Source of the DNA: an uncultured bacterium
Lineage (GTDB): Bacteria > Actinomycetota > Coriobacteriia > Coriobacteriales > Atopobiaceae
DNA length: 62,127 nt
NCBI GenBank assembly: GCA_905214865.1
Contig: CAJMNO010000012.1
Coordinates: 1-62,127 of the forward strand
Direction of reading: 5' to 3'
A program made the translations under genes and the position numbers. Shown here one piece after another: positions 55,444 through 62,127 of the stretch (position 1 is the first letter of the stretch; every line of letters starts with the position of its first letter). The notes beneath the pieces were generated by a model, which was given only the letters and a program-made list of their open reading frames with translations, was not told the origin of the DNA and searched no databases.

Positions 55444-57747
55444 ATGCTTGATAGAAGACTCATTGGGCTTGTCCCCGGCGCCATGAGGCGGGTGCTCGAG
55501 ACGGTCCTGTTCCAGCTGCTGGGGCTTGCGTGCGACATAGCGCTCGCCTGGTGCGCGAGCACGTTCGTGGCGGGAGTCGTGGCGTCCCGCCCGCCCGCGG
55601 TGGCGCCCATCGCCTGCCTGCTCGCGCTGGCCATCGCGGGCAAGGCCGCCTCGTCCAGGCTCGCCGGGCAGAGCGCGTTTCTCGCCTCCCGAGACGTGCG
55701 GAGGCTCCTTCGCGAGCAGGTCTTTGCCAAGCTCCTCCGCCTGGGGCCGGACTACGCGCGGGAGGTGCCGACCGCGGAGGTGGTCCAGCTTGCCGTTGAG
55801 GGCACGGAGCAGCTCGAGACCTACTTTGGCCGCTACCTGCCCCAGCTTGCCTACAGCGTGGTGGCGCCCCTCGTCCTGTTCCTGGTCCTCCTGCCCGTGA
55901 GTTGGGCGTCGGGGCTGGTCCTGCTCGTGTTCGTCCCGCTCATCCCCCTGGTCATCGTCGCGGTGCAGAAGGTCGCCAAGCGCACGATGGGTGCCTACTG
56001 GGACGAGTACGCCAACCTGGGCGACACGTTCCTCGAGAGCCTGCAAGGCCTCCCCACGCTCAAGGTCTTCTCGGCGGACGCCCGTCGCCACGAGCAGATG
56101 AACCAGGAGTCCGAGCGCTTCCGCGTGGCGACCATGAGGGTGCTGCGCATGCAGCTCAACTCGATCGTGGTCATGGACGTCGTCGCGCTGGGTGGCGCCG
56201 CCGCGGGCATGTGCGTGGCGCTCTCGCAGCTGGCTGCCGGCACGCTCTCGCTCTTCGGTTGCCTGATGGTGGTGCTCCTCTCCGCGAGCTTCTTCATCCC
56301 CATGCGCACCCTGGGATCCTACTTCCACGTCGCCATGAACGGCATGGCGGCGTCCCGCAAGATCTTCAGGCTCCTCGACCTCCCGGAGCCCCACGACTCA
56401 GGCACGGCCGTCGCCGTCCCGGGCGACCACCTCGCGATGAGCCACGTGAGCTTCTCCTACGGCAAGGGCCTGGGAGACGCGCTGGGCGACGTGAGCCTGG
56501 ACGTCCCCGCCGTGGGCCTCACGGGCATCGTGGGCAAGAGCGGCTCGGGCAAGAGCACGGTGGCGTCGCTGCTGAGCGGCCGCCAGCGCGACTACCGCGG
56601 GAGCCTCATGCTGGGTGGCAAGCAGCTGCGCGACTTCTCGCGTGAGGCACTTGCCCGCTATGTCACGGTCGTCCCCACCAACGCCTACCTGTTCAGGGGC
56701 ACCGTGCGAGACAACTTGCAGCTTGGCGACCCAACGGGGAGCGACGAGCGCATGTGGGAGGTCCTGGCGAGCGTGCGGCTGGCAGACTACCTGTGCTCGC
56801 AGGACGGCCTCGACACGAGGGTCGAGGAGGAGGGCCAGAACCTCTCCGGTGGCCAGCGCCAGCGGCTCGCGCTCGCACGAGCGCTGATGCACAACTCTCC
56901 CGTGTACGTGCTGGACGAGGCCACGAGCAACGTGGACGCCGAGAGCGAGGACGCCATCATGGACGCCGTTCGGGGCATTGCGCGGTACAAGGCGGTCGTG
57001 GTCATCTCGCACCGCCTGGCAAACGTGACCTCGGCTCACCGCATCTACGTGATGGAGTCGGGTCACGTCGTGGGGGCGGGCACCCACGACGTGCTACTTG
57101 GGACCTGTCCCCAGTACCGCGAGCTGTGGGACGAGCAGAGTAGGCTCGAGCACTTTGACCCCGTCGAGTTTGCCGAGGAGGATGCGCGCCGCAGGGAGCG
57201 GGAGGCCGCTGCCCAAGACGCTGCCGCCGTCCGGGAGGACGGGGATGTCGATGCCGCCTCCGGCGAGGGTGCGGGCGAGACGGACGCCCCGCTCGCCCCC
57301 GACGATGACGCTGGGGCAGAGGGCGGCGAGGTGCCCGAGTCGGTGCTCGAGGACGACGAGGCCGCGGAGAGGCTCGCGCTCGCGAGCCTGCTCGACCTCG
57401 GCGACGTGGACGAGACGGACGACGACGGCGAGGCGGGCGAGACCATGGTGCTGGGTTCCGGCGACGACCAGCCGGCGCCAGAGCCGGGGGTCACGGCCCA
57501 GATCGAGGCGATTCTCGCCACCCCGCTCGAGGAGATGGTGCGCCAGGGGGCAGGTGAGAGGGACGCGGGCGACTCCCCTGAACCGTCCCCGGATGGCGCG
57601 GAGCCGCCGTCGGCCGCCGAGGGTGCGGGGGCGGACAGGCCCCGCGTGGATCCCAGCAGGATTCCCCTGGTGGACGGGGGAGAGGACGACGCGAACGAGG
57701 GCGTAGGCGACGAGGAAGGGGATGGTGACGAGGATGAGAGGCGATAG
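55444..57747 (+). CDS. ABC exporter half-transporter (CydD-like) with long acidic tail
   Basis: A 767-residue fused permease-ATPase. Six membrane helices occupy about 15-300, and the nucleotide-binding domain about 325-565 with Walker A GKSGSGKST, LSGGQRQRLALARA, VYVLDEATSNVD and the H-loop ISHRLAN. It resembles CydD-type exporters of cysteine/glutathione and other type I exporters. From ~590 to the end is a highly acidic Asp/Glu/Ala tail of about 180 residues, not found in CydD. The ATG at 55444 is preferred over one 19 codons upstream lying directly on its own G-rich sequence. Its partner follows with a 26-bp overlap. Confidence 0.88.
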   Translation: MLDRRLIGLVPGAMRRVLETVLFQLLGLACDIALAWCASTFVAGVVASRPPAVAPIACLLALAIAGKAASSRLAGQSAFLASRDVRRLLREQVFAKLLRLGPDYAREVPTAEVVQLAVEGTEQLETYFGRYLPQLAYSVVAPLVLFLVLLPVSWASGLVLLVFVPLIPLVIVAVQKVAKRTMGAYWDEYANLGDTFLESLQGLPTLKVFSADARRHEQMNQESERFRVATMRVLRMQLNSIVVMDVVALGGAAAGMCVALSQLAAGTLSLFGCLMVVLLSASFFIPMRTLGSYFHVAMNGMAASRKIFRLLDLPEPHDSGTAVAVPGDHLAMSHVSFSYGKGLGDALGDVSLDVPAVGLTGIVGKSGSGKSTVASLLSGRQRDYRGSLMLGGKQLRDFSREALARYVTVVPTNAYLFRGTVRDNLQLGDPTGSDERMWEVLASVRLADYLCSQDGLDTRVEEEGQNLSGGQRQRLALARALMHNSPVYVLDEATSNVDAESEDAIMDAVRGIARYKAVVVISHRLANVTSAHRIYVMESGHVVGAGTHDVLLGTCPQYRELWDEQSRLEHFDPVEFAEEDARRREREAAAQDAAAVREDGDVDAASGEGAGETDAPLAPDDDAGAEGGEVPESVLEDDEAAERLALASLLDLGDVDETDDDGEAGETMVLGSGDDQPAPEPGVTAQIEAILATPLEEMVRQGAGERDAGDSPEPSPDGAEPPSAAEGAGADRPRVDPSRIPLVDGGEDDANEGVGDEEGDGDEDERR

Positions 57748-59386
57748 CCGCAGGGTCGTGTGGAGGCTCCTGGGCCTCACCAGGCCGATGGCGGGAGTGA
57801 TGCTGCTTGCCATCGCATGTGGCGTGCTGGGATTCTGCTGCGCCACCTTCCTGCCCGTGGTCGCGACGAGGTTCGCCCTCGACGCGCTTGCGGGCTCGCT
57901 CCCGCCGATGGGGGTGGTCGCCGGGGCGCTCGTGGGCCTCGCGGTCGCCCGCGGGGCGCTGCACTACGCCGAGCAGACCTGCAACCACTACATCGCATTC
58001 AAGCTGCTCGCGCACGTGCGCGACCTCGTCTTCGGGAAGCTGCGCGAGCTCGCCCCCGCCAAGCTCGCCGGGCACGACCGCGGCAGCCTGGTATCAACCA
58101 TCACCTCCGACGTGGAGCTTCTCGAGGTCTTCTTCGCCCACACCATCTCGCCCGTCTCCATCGCCGTGGTGATGGCCGTGGTCATGACCGCCTTCCTCGC
58201 GGGGATCTCGCCCAGGGTCGCGCTCGTCGCGCTCGTGGGTTACCTGTGCGTCGGCGTCGGCATGCCGCTGCTGGGCGCGCACCTCTCGGCCGACGCGGGG
58301 AGGGTCACGCGCGCGCAGGCGGGCCTTCTCTCCGGCATCGTGCTGGACAGCCTCCGCGGGCTCTCGCAGGTGCTGCAGTTTGGTGCCGGAGACGCCCGGA
58401 TGAGCCTCATCGACGACGAGTCCCGTCGGCTCTCGGACGCCCAGGGGCGCCTGAGCTCCGCCTCGTCAACGGTGGCTGCGGCGTCGGGTGCGCTGATCAT
58501 GCTCTTCTCCCTCGCGGTCATGCTCCTGGGAGGGAGTCTTGTTGCCTCGGGCGAGATGACCATGGATGGCATGGCGATCGCGACGGTCGCGGTCATGGGA
58601 TCGTTTGGGCCGTTCGTCGCGCTCGCGAACCTGGGGACCACGCTGCAGGGGACGATCGCGTCGGGCGCGCGCATCCTGGCGATCCTGGACGAGGAGCCCG
58701 CCGTGGCCGAGGTCACCGACGGCGAGGACATCGAGTTCTCCGGCGCCTCCGCTCATGGCGTGGGCTTCTCGTATGACGGCGAGGAGGTGCTGGACAACGT
58801 CTCGCTCGAGGTGCCGCAGGGCAAGGTCGTGGGCATCGAGGGCAAGAGCGGCTCGGGCAAGTCGACCCTGTGCCGGCTCTTCATGCGCTTCTGGGACGTC
58901 GACCGCGGAAGCATCGCCCTATCGGGCACGCGCGTGGACGCCATCAACACGCGGAGCCTGCGTGCCAGCGAGGGGCTGGTGGAGCAGGACACGTTCCTGT
59001 TCCACGACAGCATCCGCGACAACCTGCTGGTCGCCCGCCCTGACGCCACGCAGGAGCAGATCGAGGCGGCCTGCCGCGCGGCCTCGGTGCATGACTTCAT
59101 CGAGGGCCTGCCCAAGGGATACGACACTATGGTCGGCGAGCTTGGCGACACCCTCAGCGGGGGAGAGAGGCAGCGCCTCGGCCTCGCCAGGGCCTTCCTG
59201 CATGACGCGCCCTTCCTCATCCTGGACGAGCCCACGAGCAACCTTGACTCCCTCAACGAGGGCGTGGTCCTGCGCAGCATCGCACGCCTGCACGGGAGCC
59301 GGACGGTCCTGCTCGTCTCGCACAGGCCCAGCACCATGGCCGTCGCGGACCAGACGTACTCCATGGACTCCGGGAGGGTGAGCTAG
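57722..59386 (+). CDS. ABC exporter half-transporter (CydC-like), partner subunit
   Basis: A 554-residue permease-ATPase pairing with the upstream protein. Helices lie in ~15-290. The ATPase domain has GKSGSGKST, a Q-loop region VEQDTFLFHDSIRDNL, LSGGERQRLGLARA, FLILDEPTSNLD and VSHRPST. All catalytic residues are kept in both subunits, so both ATP sites should work. The ATG at 57722 lies within the end of the first gene, with GAGGAAGGGG just upstream. The exported compound is unknown. No cytochrome bd genes lie beside it. Confidence 0.88.
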   Translation: MVTRMRGDSRRVVWRLLGLTRPMAGVMLLAIACGVLGFCCATFLPVVATRFALDALAGSLPPMGVVAGALVGLAVARGALHYAEQTCNHYIAFKLLAHVRDLVFGKLRELAPAKLAGHDRGSLVSTITSDVELLEVFFAHTISPVSIAVVMAVVMTAFLAGISPRVALVALVGYLCVGVGMPLLGAHLSADAGRVTRAQAGLLSGIVLDSLRGLSQVLQFGAGDARMSLIDDESRRLSDAQGRLSSASSTVAAASGALIMLFSLAVMLLGGSLVASGEMTMDGMAIATVAVMGSFGPFVALANLGTTLQGTIASGARILAILDEEPAVAEVTDGEDIEFSGASAHGVGFSYDGEEVLDNVSLEVPQGKVVGIEGKSGSGKSTLCRLFMRFWDVDRGSIALSGTRVDAINTRSLRASEGLVEQDTFLFHDSIRDNLLVARPDATQEQIEAACRAASVHDFIEGLPKGYDTMVGELGDTLSGGERQRLGLARAFLHDAPFLILDEPTSNLDSLNEGVVLRSIARLHGSRTVLLVSHRPSTMAVADQTYSMDSGRVS

Positions 59387-59394
59387 CCACAGGC

Positions 59395-59455
59395 GAGAGG
59401 GGCCTCCCAGACCGCCCATGCGACCGCCGTTGCGTGGAGGGGAGGTGCCCCTCTC
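59395..59455 (+). terminator. Terminator of the ABC exporter operon
   Basis: GAGAGGGGCCTCCC (59395-59408) pairs with GGGAGGTGCCCCTCTC (59440-59455) with one bulged base, followed by CCCCA. It lies 9 bp after the stop codon and precedes murI. Confidence 0.6.
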
Positions 59456-59530
59456 CCCCAAGGGGTATGCTTACGAGAGTGTGTCAGGTGTCCGCGCGGG
59501 CGGTGGCTCGCGCCGCGAGAAGGGGCGGAT

Positions 59531-60301
59531 GTGTCTAACGGCGACTTCGTTGGGGTCTTCGACTCCGGTCTGGGCGGCATCAGCGTGCTCAAGAGGCTGG
59601 TGGCCGAGCTTCCGCACGAGCGCTTCGTGTTCTTTGGCGACTCGGCCAATGCCCCGTACGGAGACAAGCCGGTGGAGCAGATTCGGTCCCTCTCCACTGG
59701 CATCGTCGACCGCTTCGTTGCCGAGGGGGCCAAGGCGATTGTGATCGCCTGCAACACCGCGACCTCCGCCTCGGCCAGCTACCTGCGCGAGAAGTACCCG
59801 AGCATTCCCATCGTGGGCTGCGAGCCGGCGCTCAAGCCCGCCGCGCTCGCCCCGCGGCACCGTCGCATCCTGGTGATGGCGACGGCGGCGACGCTGCGGC
59901 TGCAGAAGTTCCGCGACCTCCGGGAGGAGTGGGGGCGCGAGTCCGAGGTCATCTGCGTGCCCTGCGTGGGGCTCGTGCAGCTGATCGAGACGGGCGACCT
60001 TGACTCCCCGGAGCTCCACGCGCTGCTCCAGAGGCTGGTGGGACAGTATCGCGGCCAGGTCGACTCTGTGGTCCTCGGCTGCACGCACTACCCCTTCATC
60101 AAGAGGCAGATCGCCGACGTCCTGGGGGACGTCCCGTTCTTCGACGGTGGCACCGGTGCCGCCCATCAGCTTGGCCACCTGCTGAGGGAGGGCGGGCTTC
60201 TCGCCCCGGATGGCGCCGAGGGCGGCGTCGAGTTCCGCTCCAGCAAGAGCACCCCGCAGGAGATCGAGCTGTACCAGCACTTCTACACGCTCCCGGTGTA
60301 G
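59531..60301 (+). CDS. murI: Glutamate racemase
   Basis: A 256-residue cofactor-independent racemase giving D-glutamate for peptidoglycan. Catalytic cysteines are in IACNTATSAS and LGCTHYP. The N terminus VGVFDSGLGGISVL and FGDSANAPYG are typical. It starts with GTG at 59531, with AGGGGCGG 2-9 bp upstream. An overlapping ATG is out of frame. TATGCT at 59466-59471 may be its -10. It is followed by the second GTGTACAC palindrome array. Confidence 0.95.
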   Translation: MSNGDFVGVFDSGLGGISVLKRLVAELPHERFVFFGDSANAPYGDKPVEQIRSLSTGIVDRFVAEGAKAIVIACNTATSASASYLREKYPSIPIVGCEPALKPAALAPRHRRILVMATAATLRLQKFRDLREEWGRESEVICVPCVGLVQLIETGDLDSPELHALLQRLVGQYRGQVDSVVLGCTHYPFIKRQIADVLGDVPFFDGGTGAAHQLGHLLREGGLLAPDGAEGGVEFRSSKSTPQEIELYQHFYTLPV

Positions 60302-60765
60302 CCCCGGCTGGGCTGCTCTATGTCGGAAAAATGCCCGCTGGTTCAACCCCAAATCTGTGTTCCGTGATAGCCGGTGCCGTAATCCCACTAGGGCTGTTCT
60401 ATGTCGAAGAACGCGCCCCGTGTGTACACACGGAAGCTGGTTTCTGACCATCGCGATGGCTTTCGCATTGCTAGAGCCTATTCCCCCGTCAGAAATGTCA
60501 TCCCGCGTGTACACACGAAAGGGACTTTCAGTCATTCATTGGACAATGATTGGTTTCTATGTCAATGAATGCGTCCCGTGTGTACACACGGGACGTGATT
60601 ATTAAAAGGTCAAGGGAGATGCCGTACGTTTCCCCTGGATGATAGTGCTTCATAACTTTTCAGCGTCAAAGAACGTGTCCCATGTGTACACACGAGACGG
60701 CTTCCAGAGAAGGGTGGTGAACTCGAAGGGGGATTACATGGCTCGCTGATTGAAGGTGTATCTCA
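60302..60765. other. Non-coding region carrying the second GTGTACAC array
   Basis: About 460 bp between murI and the convergent end of the right-hand gene. Apart from four palindromes and a left-half remnant near 60319-60341 (TATGTCGGAAAAATGCCCG), nothing else is seen. Local GC content falls towards the right. Confidence 0.65.
60402..60710. repeat. Second array of four GTGTACAC-type palindromes
   Basis: GTAC centres are 60425.5, 60510.5, 60583.5 and 60687.5, giving steps of 85, 73 and 104 bp. Each copy has TGTCRRARAA- or GTCAGAAA-like left arms, an inner CCCGTGTGTACACACGGG-type core and a mirrored right arm in variable states of decay. The DNA between copies is unrelated to that in the first array, yet 73 and 104 bp steps occur in the same order. 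Confidence 0.78.
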
Positions 60766-61806
60766 TCATGCGTTTAGGCAGAATTCTTGCGGAATTGCAT
60801 ACCGCGGTTGCCTGAATTTACGCAGATCGGAATCCCAGGGAAAGAGGGTATTAATTAAGTTGTAGCGAGCTTGGGGACATCCTGCGGGTGGCCGATGAAG
60901 CCGTAGGCCATGTAGTTCGGCAATTCTCCTTACCACCGACCTCAGCTGTGCCTGGTCCAGCACCTGTTCGAGGGTAAGTGCCTGAATCGTGATTCCCTCC
61001 TCACTCAACGCAAGCTCTCGTCGCAGGTCGCGGCTGACATTGGTGTGATATTCGAAGCCGTTGTACTCGAGACCAAATCGAATCTGTGGCCAGTATATAT
61101 CAATAAAGTAAAAATTCTTTCCAGAGATCTGCCTCGCCGTACGACCCAGGTTGATTCTGTGATTAAGTGTTGGCCTTGGGAGATGATAGCCCCCGTCGCG
61201 TCGTCCCATTGTCAGCAGGAGCGCTGTCGCAGACTCCATTGGTGATCGGGAGCCTTCGAAGGCATAGCCCAATGCCTTGCTGCACCGTCTGATCCCCCTG
61301 GTGCGCGAAGGAACGTTGGAGAGAAATCGTTCGAGTGACATCAGGTCCAGGATTCCTCTCGTTTCAATAAAGCCCTTGGAACAATCTGCCGGAAAATAGT
61401 TTCCCGCAAGAGCACAGGTTAGAAGAGCGAGCTCAACTGGTGAGAGTGAAGTGGACATCTGCATGAGGCAGAACTCGGGGCAGCAGACCAGTACGTTGTC
61501 ACATATGCGTCGATAGGAGCCAAGGGGCATCTGTGCCTTCCACGTGTGAGCCCGGGTGTTGCGCACGATGTGTCTCTGTTGGTTCGATTGCACGAGGACG
61601 TCAATCTCCCCAGGAATGTCCACTACCTCCAGAAACTCTTGAAGGGTTGCTCTGGCAGCTTGGGCATTCGAAGAACGTAGGCCTCCTCCAAAGCATGGTG
61701 GAGGCACCGCCTCAAAAGACGTTGCTCTTTGCCCTCGTTGCGAAAGCAATGCCCAGACCCATAGTGCGGTGATGTGAGAAATGTACACGTCGTTACTGTC
61801 GATCAC
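60766..61806 (-). CDS. Uncharacterised protein with a C-terminal PD-(D/E)XK (DUF559/Vsr-like) nuclease fold
   Basis: A 346-residue protein of clearly lower GC content than its neighbours, which suggests transfer. The C-terminal half (~185-285) reads like a DUF559/Vsr-type nuclease: helix Glu E191 in SPMESA, D236 in FIDIYW and E247 in FGLEYNGFEYH, followed by SRDLRRE and GITIQALTLEQ. The N-terminal ~180 residues contain several Cys and helices and are not recognised. The start chosen is the GTG at 61804-61806, with AGGAAGGGGG upstream. It is convergent with murI across the palindrome array. Nuclease activity is an inference. Confidence 0.72.
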   Translation of the reverse strand: MIDSNDVYISHITALWVWALLSQRGQRATSFEAVPPPCFGGGLRSSNAQAARATLQEFLEVVDIPGEIDVLVQSNQQRHIVRNTRAHTWKAQMPLGSYRRICDNVLVCCPEFCLMQMSTSLSPVELALLTCALAGNYFPADCSKGFIETRGILDLMSLERFLSNVPSRTRGIRRCSKALGYAFEGSRSPMESATALLLTMGRRDGGYHLPRPTLNHRINLGRTARQISGKNFYFIDIYWPQIRFGLEYNGFEYHTNVSRDLRRELALSEEGITIQALTLEQVLDQAQLRSVVRRIAELHGLRLHRPPAGCPQARYNLINTLFPWDSDLRKFRQPRYAIPQEFCLNA

Positions 61807-62127
61807 GCAAGCCCCCTTCCTGGTGTCACGCCATGACACCATCATCACAAACGGGAGTTGCATGTACCTTGCATTGCCCTTTCAATATGTGCATTAATGA
61901 CAGAGAACACCAGCTAGATGGCATAGAAATCAGATACGAAAACTGCCGCAATCAATGAAAATAACATAAATATTTGTGTGAGCATATAAGATGAGCCTGT
62001 CGAATCCAGCAAGGGTGGAAGTGGCGCGTCTCCCTGTTGGAAAGCCGTTGGGGTCTCTCCCTTGCCAAAAAGTGGGCTCTTCGAACCTTTGGGTGGGTAT
62101 CACGCCTCGCAAGACTTTGAGCCGAAG
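61807..62127. other. AT-rich right edge; possible open frame running off the window
   Basis: Bases 61870-61990 are the most AT-rich in the window and probably contain promoter sequence for the nuclease-like gene. A plus-strand frame opens at ATG 61991 (MSLSNPARVEVARLPVGKP) and stays open to the last base, but it has no convincing ribosome binding site and no recognisable similarity. I do not call it a gene. Confidence 0.35.

Noticed and set aside
61991..62127. Open frame running off the right edge, and tmRNA-like GGATTCGACAGG on the opposite strand
   Set aside because: The frame has no ribosome binding site or similarity. The tmRNA-like dodecamer lacks the 5' acceptor strand, tag frame and 3' tRNA-like end.

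Overview
The window is GC-rich (about two-thirds G+C in genes) and carries the housekeeping genes of an anaerobic, high-GC Gram-positive. The likeliest source is an actinobacterium of class Coriobacteriia, for example an Olsenella- or Atopobiaceae-like gut or oral anaerobe. This rests on the protein set: archaeal-type topoisomerase I, fused 2-hydroxyacyl-CoA dehydratase/activase, RicT, LuxS/Pfs, split MetH, frequent GTG/TTG starts and -10-only promoters. It is an inference from remembered families, not from a search.

Layout, left to right. Bases 1-779 are non-coding and repeat-rich. Bases 780-8167 (minus) form a translationally coupled operon: an M16 metallopeptidase, two paralogous HgdB-like dehydratase subunits and a fused HgdB/HgdC protein. 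Bases 8311-13404 hold an EamA transporter, a universal stress protein, UppP, a low-molecular-weight phosphatase, dCMP deaminase and a U32 peptidase-family protein. Bases 13405-14483 are a non-coding island of palindromic arrays. Bases 14484-20420 hold a CDF metal exporter, PcrA helicase, MscS channel, LuxS and Pfs. Bases 20436-26582 (minus) hold a 2-hydroxyacid dehydrogenase-like protein, a class III aminotransferase, a three-gene salvage operon (aldolase, MtnA, DeoD-type phosphorylase) and a DegV protein. Bases 26776-40182 (plus) hold NhaA, an aminotransferase, a TPR protein, a STAS protein, TatA/B, TatC, topoisomerase I, Tmk, HolB, RicT and a QueD-like protein. Bases 40390-44029 (minus) hold malic enzyme, fumarase and a membrane-anchored alpha/beta-hydrolase lacking its catalytic Ser and His. 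Bases 44468-48587 (plus) hold a B3/B4 protein, a flavin-binding protein, AsnS and a GH3 protein. Bases 48611-53830 (minus) hold MetH, its separately encoded reactivation domain, MetF, Pth2 and an FKBP. Bases 53831-55443 are a second repeat island. Bases 55444-60301 hold a heterodimeric ABC exporter and MurI. A third palindrome array precedes a lower-GC PD-(D/E)XK-like gene at the right end.

Several groups act together. LuxS, Pfs, MetH, its activator and MetF make up most of the activated-methyl cycle. The aldolase-MtnA-phosphorylase operon fits a dihydroxyacetone-phosphate shunt that disposes of 5'-deoxyadenosine and/or methylthioadenosine. Fumarase and malic enzyme convert fumarate to pyruvate. 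Tmk, HolB and RicT overlap in one cluster.

The most unusual signal is in the DNA between genes. About 48-50 bp palindromes of two related types (cores GTGTACAC and GTGAGTGCAC) lie in arrays whose centre-to-centre distances recur (72-73, 85, 104, 115 bp) and sit close to whole numbers of helical turns. A separate 41-bp unit family at 54.3-54.7 kb forms two nested inverted repeats with the same kind of phasing. I do not know of a described system that matches this.
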